Positions 50,749-59,499 are shown, counted from the stretch's first letter. The stretch: DNA of 64,000 nucleotides from Marinobacter iranensis (GCF_029207565.1 NZ_JANCMW010000005.1:202695-266694); one strand, 5' to 3'. Program-made: numbers and translations. Notes: generated from the letters alone by a model not told the origin.

Positions 50749-51723
50749 ATGGCCAATAGAATTCTGCGTACGTTGATCGGCACGGCCCTGCTGGCAATGG
50801 CCGCCATTGCACAGAGCGACGAGCAGCGAGTGGTTGCCATCACCCAGATTGTCGAGCATCCGGCGCTGGATGCTGTCTACCAGGGGGTCAGGGACGAACT
50901 TGAGGCACAGGGATACAAAGATGGCGAGCAAGTACGCATCCTGCACGAAAGCGCCCAGGGCAACGCCGCCATCGCTTCACAGATTGCCCGCAAGTTTGTG
51001 GGTGAAGAGCCCGATGTGATTGTCGCCATTGCCACGCCCTCGGCCCAGACCATGGCGGCCGCCGCCCGCAATACCCCGGTGGTGTTTTCAGCCGTCACCG
51101 ACCCCGTGGGCGCCAAACTGGTTAAAAGCCTGAAGGCCCCCGGCGCCAACATCACCGGCGTTACCGACATGCTGCCCATTGAAAGTCACCTCGACATGCT
51201 TGAGCGTGCTGTTCCCGACGCCAAGCGTATTGGCACCGTCTACAACCCGGGTGAAGCCAACTCAGTGGCACTGATAGACATGATTGAAGAGCGCATGGAA
51301 GCCCGTGGCATGGAACTGGTGAAAGCCGCCGCTACCAAGACTTCCGAAGTGCTGGGGGCCGCCCGCTCGCTGGTGGGCAAGGCAGACGCCATCTACCTGA
51401 CCACCGACAACACCGTGATCAGCGCCGTGGAAGCGGTCATTTCCGTAGGCGAGCGCGCCAGCATCCCGGTATTCGCCGCCGACACCGCCACCGTCAGCCG
51501 TGGCGCCGTTGCCGCACTTGGTTTCGACTACTACGACCACGGCCGCCAGACCGGCGCCATGGTCGCCCGCATCCTGGAAGGCGCCAACCCGGGCGAGATG
51601 GATGTGGAGTCCGTCGACACCCTGGAACTATTCGTGAACCCCGCTGCCGCGGAGCGTATGGGCATTACCCTGTCCGACGACCTGATCAGCGACGCGAAGA
51701 AGGTCGTAAACAGCGACCAATAA
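50749..51723 (+). CDS. ABC transporter substrate-binding protein, TrpX type
   Basis: Periplasmic binding protein of the ABC_sub_bind (DUF534) family, whose characterised members bind tryptophan or other amino acids. Signal peptide to about residue 22 (AMAAIAQS / DEQR). Typical motifs: ITQIVEHPALDAVYQGVRDEL (about 27-47 in part), IAIATPSAQTMAAA, VFSAVTDPVGAKLV, and GFDYYDHGRQTG. Start at 50749 with GGAGACCGGA upstream. First gene of a three-gene importer. Confidence 0.9.
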   Translation: MANRILRTLIGTALLAMAAIAQSDEQRVVAITQIVEHPALDAVYQGVRDELEAQGYKDGEQVRILHESAQGNAAIASQIARKFVGEEPDVIVAIATPSAQTMAAAARNTPVVFSAVTDPVGAKLVKSLKAPGANITGVTDMLPIESHLDMLERAVPDAKRIGTVYNPGEANSVALIDMIEERMEARGMELVKAAATKTSEVLGAARSLVGKADAIYLTTDNTVISAVEAVISVGERASIPVFAADTATVSRGAVAALGFDYYDHGRQTGAMVARILEGANPGEMDVESVDTLELFVNPAAAERMGITLSDDLISDAKKVVNSDQ

Positions 51724-51733
51724 CCCACTGTTC

Positions 51734-51764
51734 ACGGGCGGCCTCACAAGGGCTGCCCGTTTTC
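51734..51764 (+). terminator. Hairpin between substrate-binding and permease genes
   Basis: ACGGGCGGCC, loop TCACAAG, GGCTGCCCGT, then TTTCATTT. A 10-bp stem with a short T-run, probably a partial terminator that lowers expression of the permease and ATPase relative to the binding protein. Confidence 0.65.
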
Positions 51765-51784
51765 ATTTACGGTGAACCTGTCCC

Positions 51785-52687
51785 ATGCTTAGCAATATTG
51801 CCTTTTACGGCGCCATAGAAACCGGCCTTATCTACGGCCTGGTTGCCTTCGGTATCTACATTTCCTTCCGCGTGCTCGATTTCCCGGACCTCACAGTGGA
51901 CGGCAGCTTTCCTCTCGGTGCCGCCGTTGCCGCTGTCCTGATTATTGAGGGCGTGAACCCCTGGCTGGCCACCGGCGCCGCCGTGATTGCCGGTATGGGC
52001 GCGGGGGCGGTCACGGCACTGCTCAACGTGAAGCTCAACATCCTCAACCTGCTGGCCTCCATCCTCACCATGATCGCGTTGTATTCGGTGAACCTGCGCA
52101 TCATGGGCCGGCCCAACATCGCCCTCCTCACCGAGGAAACCGTGCTCACACCCTGGTACGACCTGGGCCTGGCCTATCATCAGGTGCCGGTGTTGCTGTT
52201 CGTACTCGTGGTGCTGGTGAGCCTGGTACTGCTGTGGCGTTTCATGAAATCCGAAACCGGCCTGGCGATGCGTGCAACCGGCGCAAACCCACGGATGGCC
52301 AGGGCCCAGGGCATCGCCACGGGCGCCATGATTGTTCTCGGCGTGGCCCTGTCCAACGGCCTTGTGGGCCTGGCGGGCGCCCTGTTCGCCCAGAGCCAGG
52401 GCGCTGCGGATGTCACCATGGGGGTGGGTGTTATTGTCATCGGGCTGGCCTCGCTGATTGGCGGTGAAGCCGTGCTCACACCTTCTACCGTCTTCCGCGC
52501 CCTGGTCGCCTGCGTGATCGGCGCCATTGTTTACCGCCTGGCGATTGCCCTGGCGCTGAACGCGGACTTCCTGGGTTTACAGGCGCAGGACCTGAACCTG
52601 ATCACCGCTGTGCTGGTCACATTGGCCATCGTACTGCCCGGCGTTCGCACATCCGTTGCCGCGCGGCTCACCCGCAAAAAGGCCTGA
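51785..52687 (+). CDS. ABC transporter permease, TrpY type
   Basis: 300 residues, about eight hydrophobic segments. Branched-chain/BPD_transp_2 fold; FPDLTVDGSFPLGAAVAAVL (about 36-55) and TGANPRMARAQGIATGAM (about 161-178) are characteristic of the DUF534-linked permeases. Follows the binding protein and precedes the ATPase by 9 bases. Confidence 0.88.
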   Translation: MLSNIAFYGAIETGLIYGLVAFGIYISFRVLDFPDLTVDGSFPLGAAVAAVLIIEGVNPWLATGAAVIAGMGAGAVTALLNVKLNILNLLASILTMIALYSVNLRIMGRPNIALLTEETVLTPWYDLGLAYHQVPVLLFVLVVLVSLVLLWRFMKSETGLAMRATGANPRMARAQGIATGAMIVLGVALSNGLVGLAGALFAQSQGAADVTMGVGVIVIGLASLIGGEAVLTPSTVFRALVACVIGAIVYRLAIALALNADFLGLQAQDLNLITAVLVTLAIVLPGVRTSVAARLTRKKA

Positions 52688-52696
52688 GGGGGAACC

Positions 52697-53491
52697 ATGA
52701 TTACAGCAACCGACCTGACACTGACCTTTGGCAAAGGCACGCCCCTGGAAAACCCTGCCCTGCGTGGCATGAGCCTGACCGTCAACCAGGGCGAGTTCGT
52801 GACCGTTATCGGCAGCAACGGTGCCGGAAAATCCACATTCCTGAACGCCCTCGCCGGCGAAGTGATGGTCGACAGCGGCCAGATCATCGTGGACAACCAG
52901 AACGTCACCAAACTGCCAACCTATAAGCGGGCCGGCAGCGTGGCCCGCGTATTCCAGGACCCACTGGCCGGCACCTGCGAAGGGCTGACCATCGAGGAAA
53001 ACCTGGCCCTGGCCATCAAGCGGGGCCAGCGTCGCGGGCTGAGCGCAGCGGTAAAGGCCCGCTACCTGGACCAGTTCAAAACCAGCCTGACCTCCCTCAA
53101 CCTGGGCCTGGAAAACCGCCTGGGCGACAAGATGGGCCTGCTCTCCGGCGGCCAGCGCCAGGCCGTCAGCCTGTTGATGGCCAGCTTAACGCCGTCCGCC
53201 ATCCTGTTGCTGGACGAACACACCGCCGCGCTGGACCCGAAAACCGCGTCCTTCGTGCTGGACCTGACCACGCAGATCATCGAGGAGCAGAAGCTCACCG
53301 CACTGATGGTCACCCACAGCATGAAACAGGCGCTGGAAGTGGGCGACCGCACGGTGATGCTGCATCAGGGCCAGGTAGTGTTCGACATTGCCGGCAAGGA
53401 CCGGGAAGGGCTGGAAGTGAAGGACTTGCTGGAGCTGTTCGAGAAGCAGCGCGGCCTGGAAATCACCGACGACAGCCTGCTGCTGGGCTAG
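52697..53491 (+). CDS. ABC transporter ATP-binding protein, TrpZ type
   Basis: 264 residues. Walker A GSNGAGKSTF (about 39-48), signature LLSGGQRQAVSLLMA (about 149-163), Walker B ILLLDEHTAALDP (the usual P is H in DEHTA, as is common in this family), H-loop VTHSM. Last gene of the importer. Convergent with the secreted protein that follows. Confidence 0.9.
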   Translation: MITATDLTLTFGKGTPLENPALRGMSLTVNQGEFVTVIGSNGAGKSTFLNALAGEVMVDSGQIIVDNQNVTKLPTYKRAGSVARVFQDPLAGTCEGLTIEENLALAIKRGQRRGLSAAVKARYLDQFKTSLTSLNLGLENRLGDKMGLLSGGQRQAVSLLMASLTPSAILLLDEHTAALDPKTASFVLDLTTQIIEEQKLTALMVTHSMKQALEVGDRTVMLHQGQVVFDIAGKDREGLEVKDLLELFEKQRGLEITDDSLLLG

Positions 53492-53505
53492 GAAGAGCCT
53501 GGGCC

Positions 53506-53531
53506 ACGCAGGAAGAATTCCCCTCCTGCGT
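53506..53531. terminator. Hairpin between convergent genes
   Basis: ACGCAGGA (53506-53513) and TCCTGCGT (53524-53531) form an 8-bp stem between the importer ATPase and the DUF6160-like gene. No T-run follows on either strand, so intrinsic termination is uncertain. Confidence 0.4.
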
Positions 53532-53541
53532 AGCCTTCCGG

Positions 53542-54354
53542 TTAATGGCCGTAGATGATCATCTGGGTGTTGGTGATGGCCAGGTCATCCATAAAAACAC
53601 TGCCTATGGATGTACCGCCAACGATCACACCACCAATGCTCATATCCGCCCGGAACTCCGGAATTTCAATGGCAAGGCTACTGATTCCCTGCGAGTTTGC
53701 GGTTTTATAGATACCCATCTCCACGCGGGCGAACAGGTCCAGCGGCTGGGGCGCCGACAGGTCGTAGTCCGCACCTGTCAACCTCAGGTCCTCGATGCCC
53801 AACGCCAGAAACGGCACATCGAAATCCATGTCGTCGATGGCGAGATCGGCCCGTAAGCTCATCACGTCTGTTGCGGTATCCACACGAATGGTTCCCGAAC
53901 CGATCAGCGCATCCATATGGAAGTTGTCCATGATGGTGGTGCTGTTGCCACTGCCAGCCAGATTCCACTCACCGGTTGAGATCCGCAGATCCACCGCACC
54001 AAAGGTCATGGGCAGGATGTTGATGATGGCATCGCCGTCACTGGCGATGTCGATGTTGATCCGGATGTTATCCAGCAGATCGCTGGGAGCGGCGCCGGTC
54101 AGGTTCGTTCCCATCTCGGAGAACATATCTGTCCGGTTGGTACCGCCCACGGAGATATCGTTGATGACCATGGACCCTTCATCAGTGTAGATGAAACGGT
54201 CAATGTTCAGTTTGGTTTCCAGCTCAATGGTCACACCGGCCTGGCCGGTGATGTTCCCCATCACGCTGTCGTCCAGCATTTCTATGTCTGCCATTGCGGC
54301 AGCAGGCAACCCTGCGACGCCCAGCGCAAGCAGTGTTCGTTTCAGGCCTTTCAT
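53542..54354 (-). CDS. Secreted DUF6160-like protein
   Basis: 270 residues. Sec signal peptide to about residue 22 (GLPAAAMA / DIEMLDD). The first mature residues, LDDSVMGNITGQAGVTIEL (about 26-44), are the mark of a family of exported proteins that includes Acinetobacter Fil-type pilus-region proteins; the rest is a long run of alternating beta-strands (LRADLAIDDMDF, SLAIEIPEFRADMSIGG). No Cys. Role unknown; possibly surface-exposed. The start has AAGGAAC in front. Stands alone. Confidence 0.75.
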   Translation of the reverse strand: MKGLKRTLLALGVAGLPAAAMADIEMLDDSVMGNITGQAGVTIELETKLNIDRFIYTDEGSMVINDISVGGTNRTDMFSEMGTNLTGAAPSDLLDNIRINIDIASDGDAIINILPMTFGAVDLRISTGEWNLAGSGNSTTIMDNFHMDALIGSGTIRVDTATDVMSLRADLAIDDMDFDVPFLALGIEDLRLTGADYDLSAPQPLDLFARVEMGIYKTANSQGISSLAIEIPEFRADMSIGGVIVGGTSIGSVFMDDLAITNTQMIIYGH

Positions 54355-54516
54355 TATTATGTTCCTTTTATAGTAGTTTTCACTTCCTGTGGGCCACTAC
54401 CTTATTACGACGCCACACCACTACTTTAGCGACAGGTACAAAACGGGTACGTGCACCGGTCACATTTAACTGACTTTATGAACATTTTTTCAGGTTCTTT
54501 CCTGCACAGTTTTTGA

Positions 54517-54532
54517 CCACAACATCTAGTGG
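54517..54532. promoter_or_regulatory. NrdR-like box, upstream
   Basis: CCACAACATCTAGTGG, an imperfect palindrome with about 11 of 16 matches to the NrdR consensus (ACACTATATATAGTGT-like). It is 126 bases before the likely -35 of nrdJa, so its role is less certain than that of the boxes at the promoter. Confidence 0.4.
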
Positions 54533-54618
54533 TTTCAAGCAAAAAGCCTCAAGACGGCGTTTTTACAGGTATTTCGCAATTTTCAAGCATTCGGCCATTG
54601 ATTTTCTTTCGCTATGGG

Positions 54619-54670
54619 CCGCTATCTATAGTTGTCTTCTTATTCACAGACCACTATATCCTGTTATACT
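54619..54670 (+). promoter_or_regulatory. nrdJ promoter with tandem NrdR-like boxes
   Basis: TTCACA (54643-54648) and TATACT (54665-54670), 16 bases apart, give a good sigma-70 promoter. Two NrdR-like boxes, CCGCTATCTATAGTTG (54619-54634) and CCACTATATCCTGTTA (54651-54666), start 32 bases apart, about three helical turns, the spacing known for NrdR operators; the second lies between -35 and -10. Matches to consensus are 11 and 10 of 16. Confidence 0.55.
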
Positions 54671-54951
54671 CATTGCATATTCACCCATATATGGGATTTT
54701 CACCGCGCAACCAAACAGCAGCCCCACAGGGCGGAGCGCCGGTGAACGCCGGGTGATCATCTTTCCTGAAAACCCGGTGTTGCGCCCTTTCCGGGGTGGG
54801 CAGCGGGTTAGAAAAACACCAGATCTAGTGTTTCACCGGATCTGAAGCACAACAGCCTTCCAGGCTGCGATAATGTAACGACACATGGGGTATGGCCGGC
54901 TGCGGATTGCAGCGGCCATCAAAGAGACATACCGGACATCCGAGGGTGGCA
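54671..54951 (+). other. Long structured 5' leader of nrdJa
   Basis: About 275 bases from the promoter to the start codon and no gene inside. Nested stems are visible: GGGCG (54729) with CGCCC (54783), enclosing CCGGG (54749) with CCCGG (54773); a further hairpin GGCCGGCTGC / GCAGCGGCC (54894-54917) lies shortly before the start. A third NrdR-like palindrome, ACACCAGATCTAGTGT (54816-54831, 13 of 16 matches), is included. I did not find the conserved B12-box of cobalamin riboswitches. Confidence 0.5.
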
Positions 54952-57090
54952 ATGAACGCTAAAGCACAGGCAGTGATAACAACAATTCCGATGCAGGAAG
55001 CTTCGCTGGACATCTGGAACAGCAAGTACCAACTCAAAACCAAAACCGGTGAACCGGTCGATAAGGACATCGAAGCCACGTACGAACGCGTTGCCACTGC
55101 CCTTGCGGAAGTGGAAAACAAGGCCAACCGCGCCAAGCACAAGAAAGAATTCGTGTGGGCCCTGCGCCACGGTGCCATCCCCGCTGGCCGTATTACCTCC
55201 AACGCCGGCGCGGAAGCCCACAAACCGGCTACGTCCACCATCAACTGCACCGTGTCCGGCTCCGTTCAGGACTCCATGAACGACATCCTGGAGAAAAACC
55301 ACGAAGCCGGCCTTACCCTGAAAGCGGGCTGCGGCATCGGCTATGAGTTCTCCACCCTGCGCCCCCGTGGCGCCTACGTGGCTGGCGCCGGTGCCACTAC
55401 CTCCGGCCCACTGTCGTTCATGGATATCTTCGACCGCATGTGCTTCACCGTGTCTTCCGCCGGTGGCCGCCGTGGTGCCCAGATGGCCACCTTCGACGTG
55501 CACCACCCGGACGTGATCGACTTCATCCAGGCCAAGCGTGAAGACGGCCGCCTGCGCCAGTTCAACCTCTCGCTGCTGATCACCGAAGACTTCATCGAAG
55601 CCGTTCGCAACGGCGACGACTGGCACCTGTCTTTCCCTGTTACCGAGAAAGAAGCCGCCGACGAAGGCCTGGACCTGAACGACGCCAGCCAGTTTGTGTA
55701 CCGCGACTTCCCGATCCAGAAAGGCTACGTGGTCAACGATGAAGGCAAGGTTGCGTGCCGTATCTACCGCACCCTGAAAGCCCAGTTCATCTGGGACACC
55801 ATCATGACCAGCACCTACGACTACGCCGAGCCAGGGTTCATCCTGATCGACAAGGTCAACCAGATGAACAACAACTGGTTCTGCGAAGACATCCGCGCCA
55901 CCAACCCCTGTGGTGAGCAGCCCCTGCCCCCGTACGGCAGCTGCCTGCTGGGCTCTGTGAACCTGACCATGTTCGTGGACTACCCGTTCACCGACAAGGC
56001 CAGCTTCAACTATGAGAAGTACCGCAAGGTAGTGGGCATCTTCACCCGCATGCTGGACAACGTGGTGGAAATCAACGGCCTGCCGCTGGAAGAACAGCGC
56101 CACGAAATCACCTACAAGCGCCGCCACGGCATGGGCATCCTCGGCCTGGGTTCCACCCTCGCCATGCTGCGCATGCCTTACGGCTCGTCGGAATCCGTAC
56201 AGTTCACCGAAGACGTTGTACGTGAAATGGCCGTGGAAGGCTGGCGCCAGTCCCTGGCCCTGGCCGACGAGAAAGGCCCGGCGCCGATCATGGACGACGA
56301 GTTTGAAGTAACCCCCAAGATGCTGACCAAGTGCCCGCAGCTGTCCCAGGACGGCTACAAGCTGGGCGACAAGCTCAAGGGCAAGGTACTGCACGCCAAG
56401 TACAGCAAGTACATGCAACAGATTGCCGGCGTGGAGCCAGAGCTGATCGAGCAACTGGCGGAGAAAGGTGGCCGCTTTACCCACCACACCTCCATCGCGC
56501 CCACCGGCACCATCAGCCTGTCGCTGGCCAACAACGCCAGTAACGGCATCGAGCCGAGCTTCTCGCACCACTACGCGCGCAACATCATCCGCGAAGGGCG
56601 CAAGACCAAGGAAAAAGTGGACGTATTCTCCTTCGAGCTGCTGGCCTACCGCCACCTGGTTAACCCCGGTGCCATGCCCTTCTCCGAAGAAGAAGACAAG
56701 CGCCTGCCCCACTACTTCACCACGTCTGAAGACGTGACGCCGGCGCAGCACGTGGACATCCAGGCCGCGGCACAGCTGTGGGTGGACTCGTCCATCTCCA
56801 AGACTGCCAACGTGCCCCAGGACTTTGCGTACCCGGACTTCAAAGACATCTACATGTACGCCTACGACAAAGGCCTGAAGGGTTGCACCACTTTCCGCTT
56901 TAACCCGGAAGCCTTCCAGGGCGTACTGGTCCAGGAAAAAGACCTGGAGAACACCCTGTATGAGTTCACCCTGGACGATGGCAGCAAAGTGACCCTCAAA
57001 GGCAACGAAGAAGTGGAGTACGACGGCGAAATCCACAACGCCGCCAACCTCTTCGATGCGCTTAAAGAAGGCACCTACGGCAAATATTGA
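54952..57090 (+). CDS. nrdJa: Adenosylcobalamin-dependent ribonucleotide reductase, large part
   Basis: Class II ribonucleotide reductase, making deoxyribonucleotides with or without oxygen by a B12-derived radical. 712 residues of the ten-stranded barrel: first redox Cys in INCTVSGSV, radical Cys and Glu in ATNPCGEQPLPPYGSCLLGSVN (Asn/Cys/Glu within NPCGE, about 339-343), and TSIAPTGTISLSLANNASNGIEPSF (in part, about 511-530). Start at 54952 with GAGGGTGG upstream; a longer frame begins at 54892 in the leader. It lacks the C-terminal part, which is encoded by the next gene, as in P. aeruginosa nrdJab. Confidence 0.95.
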   Translation: MNAKAQAVITTIPMQEASLDIWNSKYQLKTKTGEPVDKDIEATYERVATALAEVENKANRAKHKKEFVWALRHGAIPAGRITSNAGAEAHKPATSTINCTVSGSVQDSMNDILEKNHEAGLTLKAGCGIGYEFSTLRPRGAYVAGAGATTSGPLSFMDIFDRMCFTVSSAGGRRGAQMATFDVHHPDVIDFIQAKREDGRLRQFNLSLLITEDFIEAVRNGDDWHLSFPVTEKEAADEGLDLNDASQFVYRDFPIQKGYVVNDEGKVACRIYRTLKAQFIWDTIMTSTYDYAEPGFILIDKVNQMNNNWFCEDIRATNPCGEQPLPPYGSCLLGSVNLTMFVDYPFTDKASFNYEKYRKVVGIFTRMLDNVVEINGLPLEEQRHEITYKRRHGMGILGLGSTLAMLRMPYGSSESVQFTEDVVREMAVEGWRQSLALADEKGPAPIMDDEFEVTPKMLTKCPQLSQDGYKLGDKLKGKVLHAKYSKYMQQIAGVEPELIEQLAEKGGRFTHHTSIAPTGTISLSLANNASNGIEPSFSHHYARNIIREGRKTKEKVDVFSFELLAYRHLVNPGAMPFSEEEDKRLPHYFTTSEDVTPAQHVDIQAAAQLWVDSSISKTANVPQDFAYPDFKDIYMYAYDKGLKGCTTFRFNPEAFQGVLVQEKDLENTLYEFTLDDGSKVTLKGNEEVEYDGEIHNAANLFDALKEGTYGKY

Positions 57091-57120
57091 TCCGGTATAA
57101 CCGACACAGGACACAACACC

Positions 57121-57810
57121 ATGACCGTTAAAATCAGCAACAAAATCGTCGGCTACCGCGTCAAGAAAGCCGACTCCGAAGCAACACAGCCAGCGCCGCA
57201 GCCGGAAAACAAACCGGTTGAGATGAACGAATACATCGAGCGGCCGGACTTCCTGCTGGGCACCACCTACAAGATCAAGCCGCCGGTGGCCGAGCACGCG
57301 ATGTACATCACGATTAATGACATCCTGCTCAACGAAGGTACCGACCACGAAAGCCGGCAGCCGTACGAAGTGTTCATCAACTCCAAGTCGATGGAACACT
57401 TCCAGTGGGTCATCGCCCTCACCCGCGTTGTCTCCGCCGTATTCCGCAAAGGTGGCGACGTCACCTTCCTGGTGGAAGAACTGCGCAGCGTGTACGACCC
57501 CAACGGCGGCTACTTCAAGAAAGGCGGCGTATTCATGCCGTCCCTGGTGGCTGAAATCGGCGCCGTGATCGAGAAACACCTGAAGGCCATCGGCCTGATT
57601 GAAAGCGAGGAAATGAGCGAAGTCACCAAGCGCATCCTCGCCGAAAAACGCGCCGAATTCGAAGCCAGCCACAGCACGGCCACCAACGACGACAAAGCCG
57701 GCGACTTCCCCCCCAACGCCACCATGTGCGGCAAATGCAGCACCAAGGCGGTGATCGTGATGGACGGGTGTGCGACTTGTTTGTCTTGTGGCGATAGTAA
57801 GTGTGGTTGA
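57121..57810 (+). CDS. nrdJb: Adenosylcobalamin-dependent ribonucleotide reductase, small part
   Basis: 229 residues, the separated C-terminus of the class II enzyme. A central domain (about 35-165; DFLLGTTYKIKPPVAEHAMY) is followed by a flexible Glu/Ala linker and a Cys-rich end, CGKCSTKAVIVMDGC and CLSCGDSKCG (about 200-229), that relays electrons to the active site and may bind zinc. 30 bases after nrdJa, same transcript. A terminator follows. Confidence 0.93.
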   Translation: MTVKISNKIVGYRVKKADSEATQPAPQPENKPVEMNEYIERPDFLLGTTYKIKPPVAEHAMYITINDILLNEGTDHESRQPYEVFINSKSMEHFQWVIALTRVVSAVFRKGGDVTFLVEELRSVYDPNGGYFKKGGVFMPSLVAEIGAVIEKHLKAIGLIESEEMSEVTKRILAEKRAEFEASHSTATNDDKAGDFPPNATMCGKCSTKAVIVMDGCATCLSCGDSKCG

Positions 57811-57837
57811 GGTGATTGACTGCGGTGAGTGATGAGG

Positions 57838-57873
57838 AGGCCTGGAGCGTGAAAGCTTCGGGCCTTTTTGTTT
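57838..57873 (+). terminator. Intrinsic terminator after nrdJb
   Basis: AGGCCTGGAGC, loop GTGAAA, GCTTCGGGCCT followed by TTTTG: an 11-bp stem (two G-U pairs) and a T-run. It marks the end of the core genome segment before the cassette array. Confidence 0.85.
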
Positions 57874-58031
57874 GGGGTGACTGGAATCATTTGACCGTTT
57901 CATGATTGCGGAAATGCGACCGCCTCATGATCGCGCAGCTTTGTTCCAATTTGGCTGGTCAGCTTTGCAAGTTCCTGGTTTTACGGCTAGTTTGAGCAAG
58001 TATTTCGGAAACTGGGGGATCATGAAGCGTA

Positions 58032-58089
58032 ATAACGACGTGGTCAGATTTTCAGTGCGGATTTGGCTGCAGTCCAACTGCTGTTAGCC
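58032..58089 (+). other. Possible first recombination site of the cassette array
   Basis: GTTAGCC (58083-58089) matches the integron core site GTTRRRY at 6 of 7 positions and stands where cassette A should begin. TAACGACGTGG at about 58034 could pair loosely with CCAACTGCTGTTA. It may be a decayed attC or an attI-like end. No convincing gene lies between the nrdJ terminator and here. Confidence 0.35.
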
Positions 58090-58106
58090 AGTACAGGGAA
58101 CAATTC

Positions 58107-58772
58107 ATGGGCTCTAAAACAATATCGTCTGACAAGTACGCTGGAAATCAGATCAAGGTTTCCTGCACTCGCTGCGCAGGCATTACAAACCACGAAATAA
58201 TGAAGTCAGTCGAGGAAACGGGCTGGGAAGAACTTGGGCCGGACTACGAAGTCCACTGGGGCGCAACAAACCAAATAATTAGATGTGGTGGATGTGACAC
58301 GGTTTCCTTTCGAGTTTTGAGCTCGAACTCAGAGGAAGTTGGTCCAGATATGGAGACTATCGAGCACGAGCAGCTCTTTCCAAGCCGAAGCGAAGGCCGT
58401 AAGCCCTTAGATGATGATCATTTGCTTCCAAGCAATTTGGAGCGCATTTACCGAGAAACAATTTCTGCACTGAACAACAAGCAGCCTGTATTGACCGGTA
58501 TTGGCATTAGGGCAATTATTGAAACGGTTAGCAAAGAGAAGAATGCTACGGGTGGGAATTTGGTCTCGAAAATAAATGACCTAGTTGCAAAGGGCGTTTT
58601 AACTCGAGAAGGTGCCGATATTTTACATAAACTACGAATTCTTGGTAATAACGCAGCCCATGAGGTTAAGGCACACAAGCCTACTGAGCTTAATCTAGCT
58701 ATCGATGTGGTCGAGCATTTGCTTCAGGCAGTATACATTCTCCCTTTTCATGCAGGCCGGACATTCAAGTAG
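58107..58772 (+). CDS. Cassette A: DUF4145-like zinc-ribbon protein
   Basis: 221 residues. N-terminal zinc ribbon with C-x2-C pairs (SCTRCAG about 19-25; RCGGCDT about 59-65). C-terminal helical DUF4145-like domain (about 115-215): LTGIGIRAIIETVSKEK and LHKLRILGNNAAHEVKAH. DUF4145 occurs next to restriction and other defence genes and at the end of type I HsdR proteins. The codon use is more AT-rich than the genes to the left, as usual for cassette genes. An attC site follows the stop directly. The function in this bacterium is unknown. Confidence 0.8.
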   Translation: MGSKTISSDKYAGNQIKVSCTRCAGITNHEIMKSVEETGWEELGPDYEVHWGATNQIIRCGGCDTVSFRVLSSNSEEVGPDMETIEHEQLFPSRSEGRKPLDDDHLLPSNLERIYRETISALNNKQPVLTGIGIRAIIETVSKEKNATGGNLVSKINDLVAKGVLTREGADILHKLRILGNNAAHEVKAHKPTELNLAIDVVEHLLQAVYILPFHAGRTFK

Positions 58773-58774
58773 AT

Positions 58775-58858
58775 GGCTAACAATGCCAGTCAGGGCGACG
58801 TCTACTGCATTGCGGCTTCGCCTCCATTCCGTAGCCGCGCATGCTGGCGGCGTTAGAT
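58775..58858 (+). other. attC site of cassette A
   Basis: Imperfect inverted repeat from GGCTAAC (6 of 7 to RYYYAAC) to GTTAGAT (7 of 7 to GTTRRRY), about 84 bases. The arms AATGCCAG and CTGGCGGC pair. It lies just after the cassette A stop and 24 bases before cassette B. Confidence 0.85.
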
Positions 58859-58881
58859 TTTAGTTCGACTAGGAGTCCCTT

Positions 58882-59499
58882 ATGACCCTTGCCCGCTTAG
58901 AAAGACAGCTCAGGTTGGAGCGTTGCCCCTTTTGCAACGTTGATCGGCCCAATTTGGATATGATCTTCGAAACACAACCTCAGAATAGCGAGGGCGTTTC
59001 GCAAGGAGTCTGGCGTTTTTACCAGTGCGGTAGATGTGGTGGAGTAACAACAGCCTGGGCAAAACAAAAAGGGTTGTACACAGAGGGCGTAATTCCATCT
59101 TCTCAAGGGGTATCGCGCCATATACCGAATAAAGCGAACGTTTTTCTAGCGCAAGCTCAGCAAAGCTTGCACGCACCCGCAGGTGCAATAATGCTCGCAG
59201 CGAGCAGCATTGATGCAATGCTGAAAGAAAAGGGATACACCGATGGCAACCTCTACCCGAGAATTGAACAAGCTGCGAAAGATCATCTGATCACTGAAGG
59301 AATGGCCCGGTGGGCTCATCGAGTGCGCCTGGATGCGAACGCCCAACGCCATGCAGATGAAGATGCAGGCTTGCCTACGCCCGAGGAAGCTCGGAAGGCC
59401 ATCAACTTTGCACAAGCCTTTGGTGAATTTTTATTTGTTCTTCCAGCAATGGTGGAGCAAGGTCTTGAAGAGACTGCGCCAAAAGAATCTAACCAGTAG
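58882..59499 (+). CDS. Cassette B: DUF4145-like zinc-ribbon protein
   Basis: 205 residues. Zinc ribbon CPFC (about 12-15) with QCGRCGG (about 48-54). Helical C-terminal part (about 88-195): SLHAPAGAIMLAASSIDAMLKEKG and HRVRLDANAQRHADED, the DUF4145 pattern. Same architecture as cassette A although the two are clearly different in sequence. The stop codon lies inside the left arm of the next attC. Confidence 0.78.
   Translation: MTLARLERQLRLERCPFCNVDRPNLDMIFETQPQNSEGVSQGVWRFYQCGRCGGVTTAWAKQKGLYTEGVIPSSQGVSRHIPNKANVFLAQAQQSLHAPAGAIMLAASSIDAMLKEKGYTDGNLYPRIEQAAKDHLITEGMARWAHRVRLDANAQRHADEDAGLPTPEEARKAINFAQAFGEFLFVLPAMVEQGLEETAPKESNQ

Noticed and set aside
54671..54951. Cobalamin riboswitch before nrdJ
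   Set aside because: Expected on functional grounds, but the conserved B12-box pattern was not found.
54919..57903. 994-residue open frame on the minus strand across nrdJ
   Set aside because: It lies antisense to the strongly supported nrdJa-nrdJb, has low-complexity Val/Gly/His/Phe composition typical of a frame opposite a GC-rich gene, and no family motif.
57902..58087. 61-residue frame between nrdJb and cassette A
   Set aside because: No ribosome site, no motif, and its stop falls in the GTTAG core; more likely part of a recombination site.
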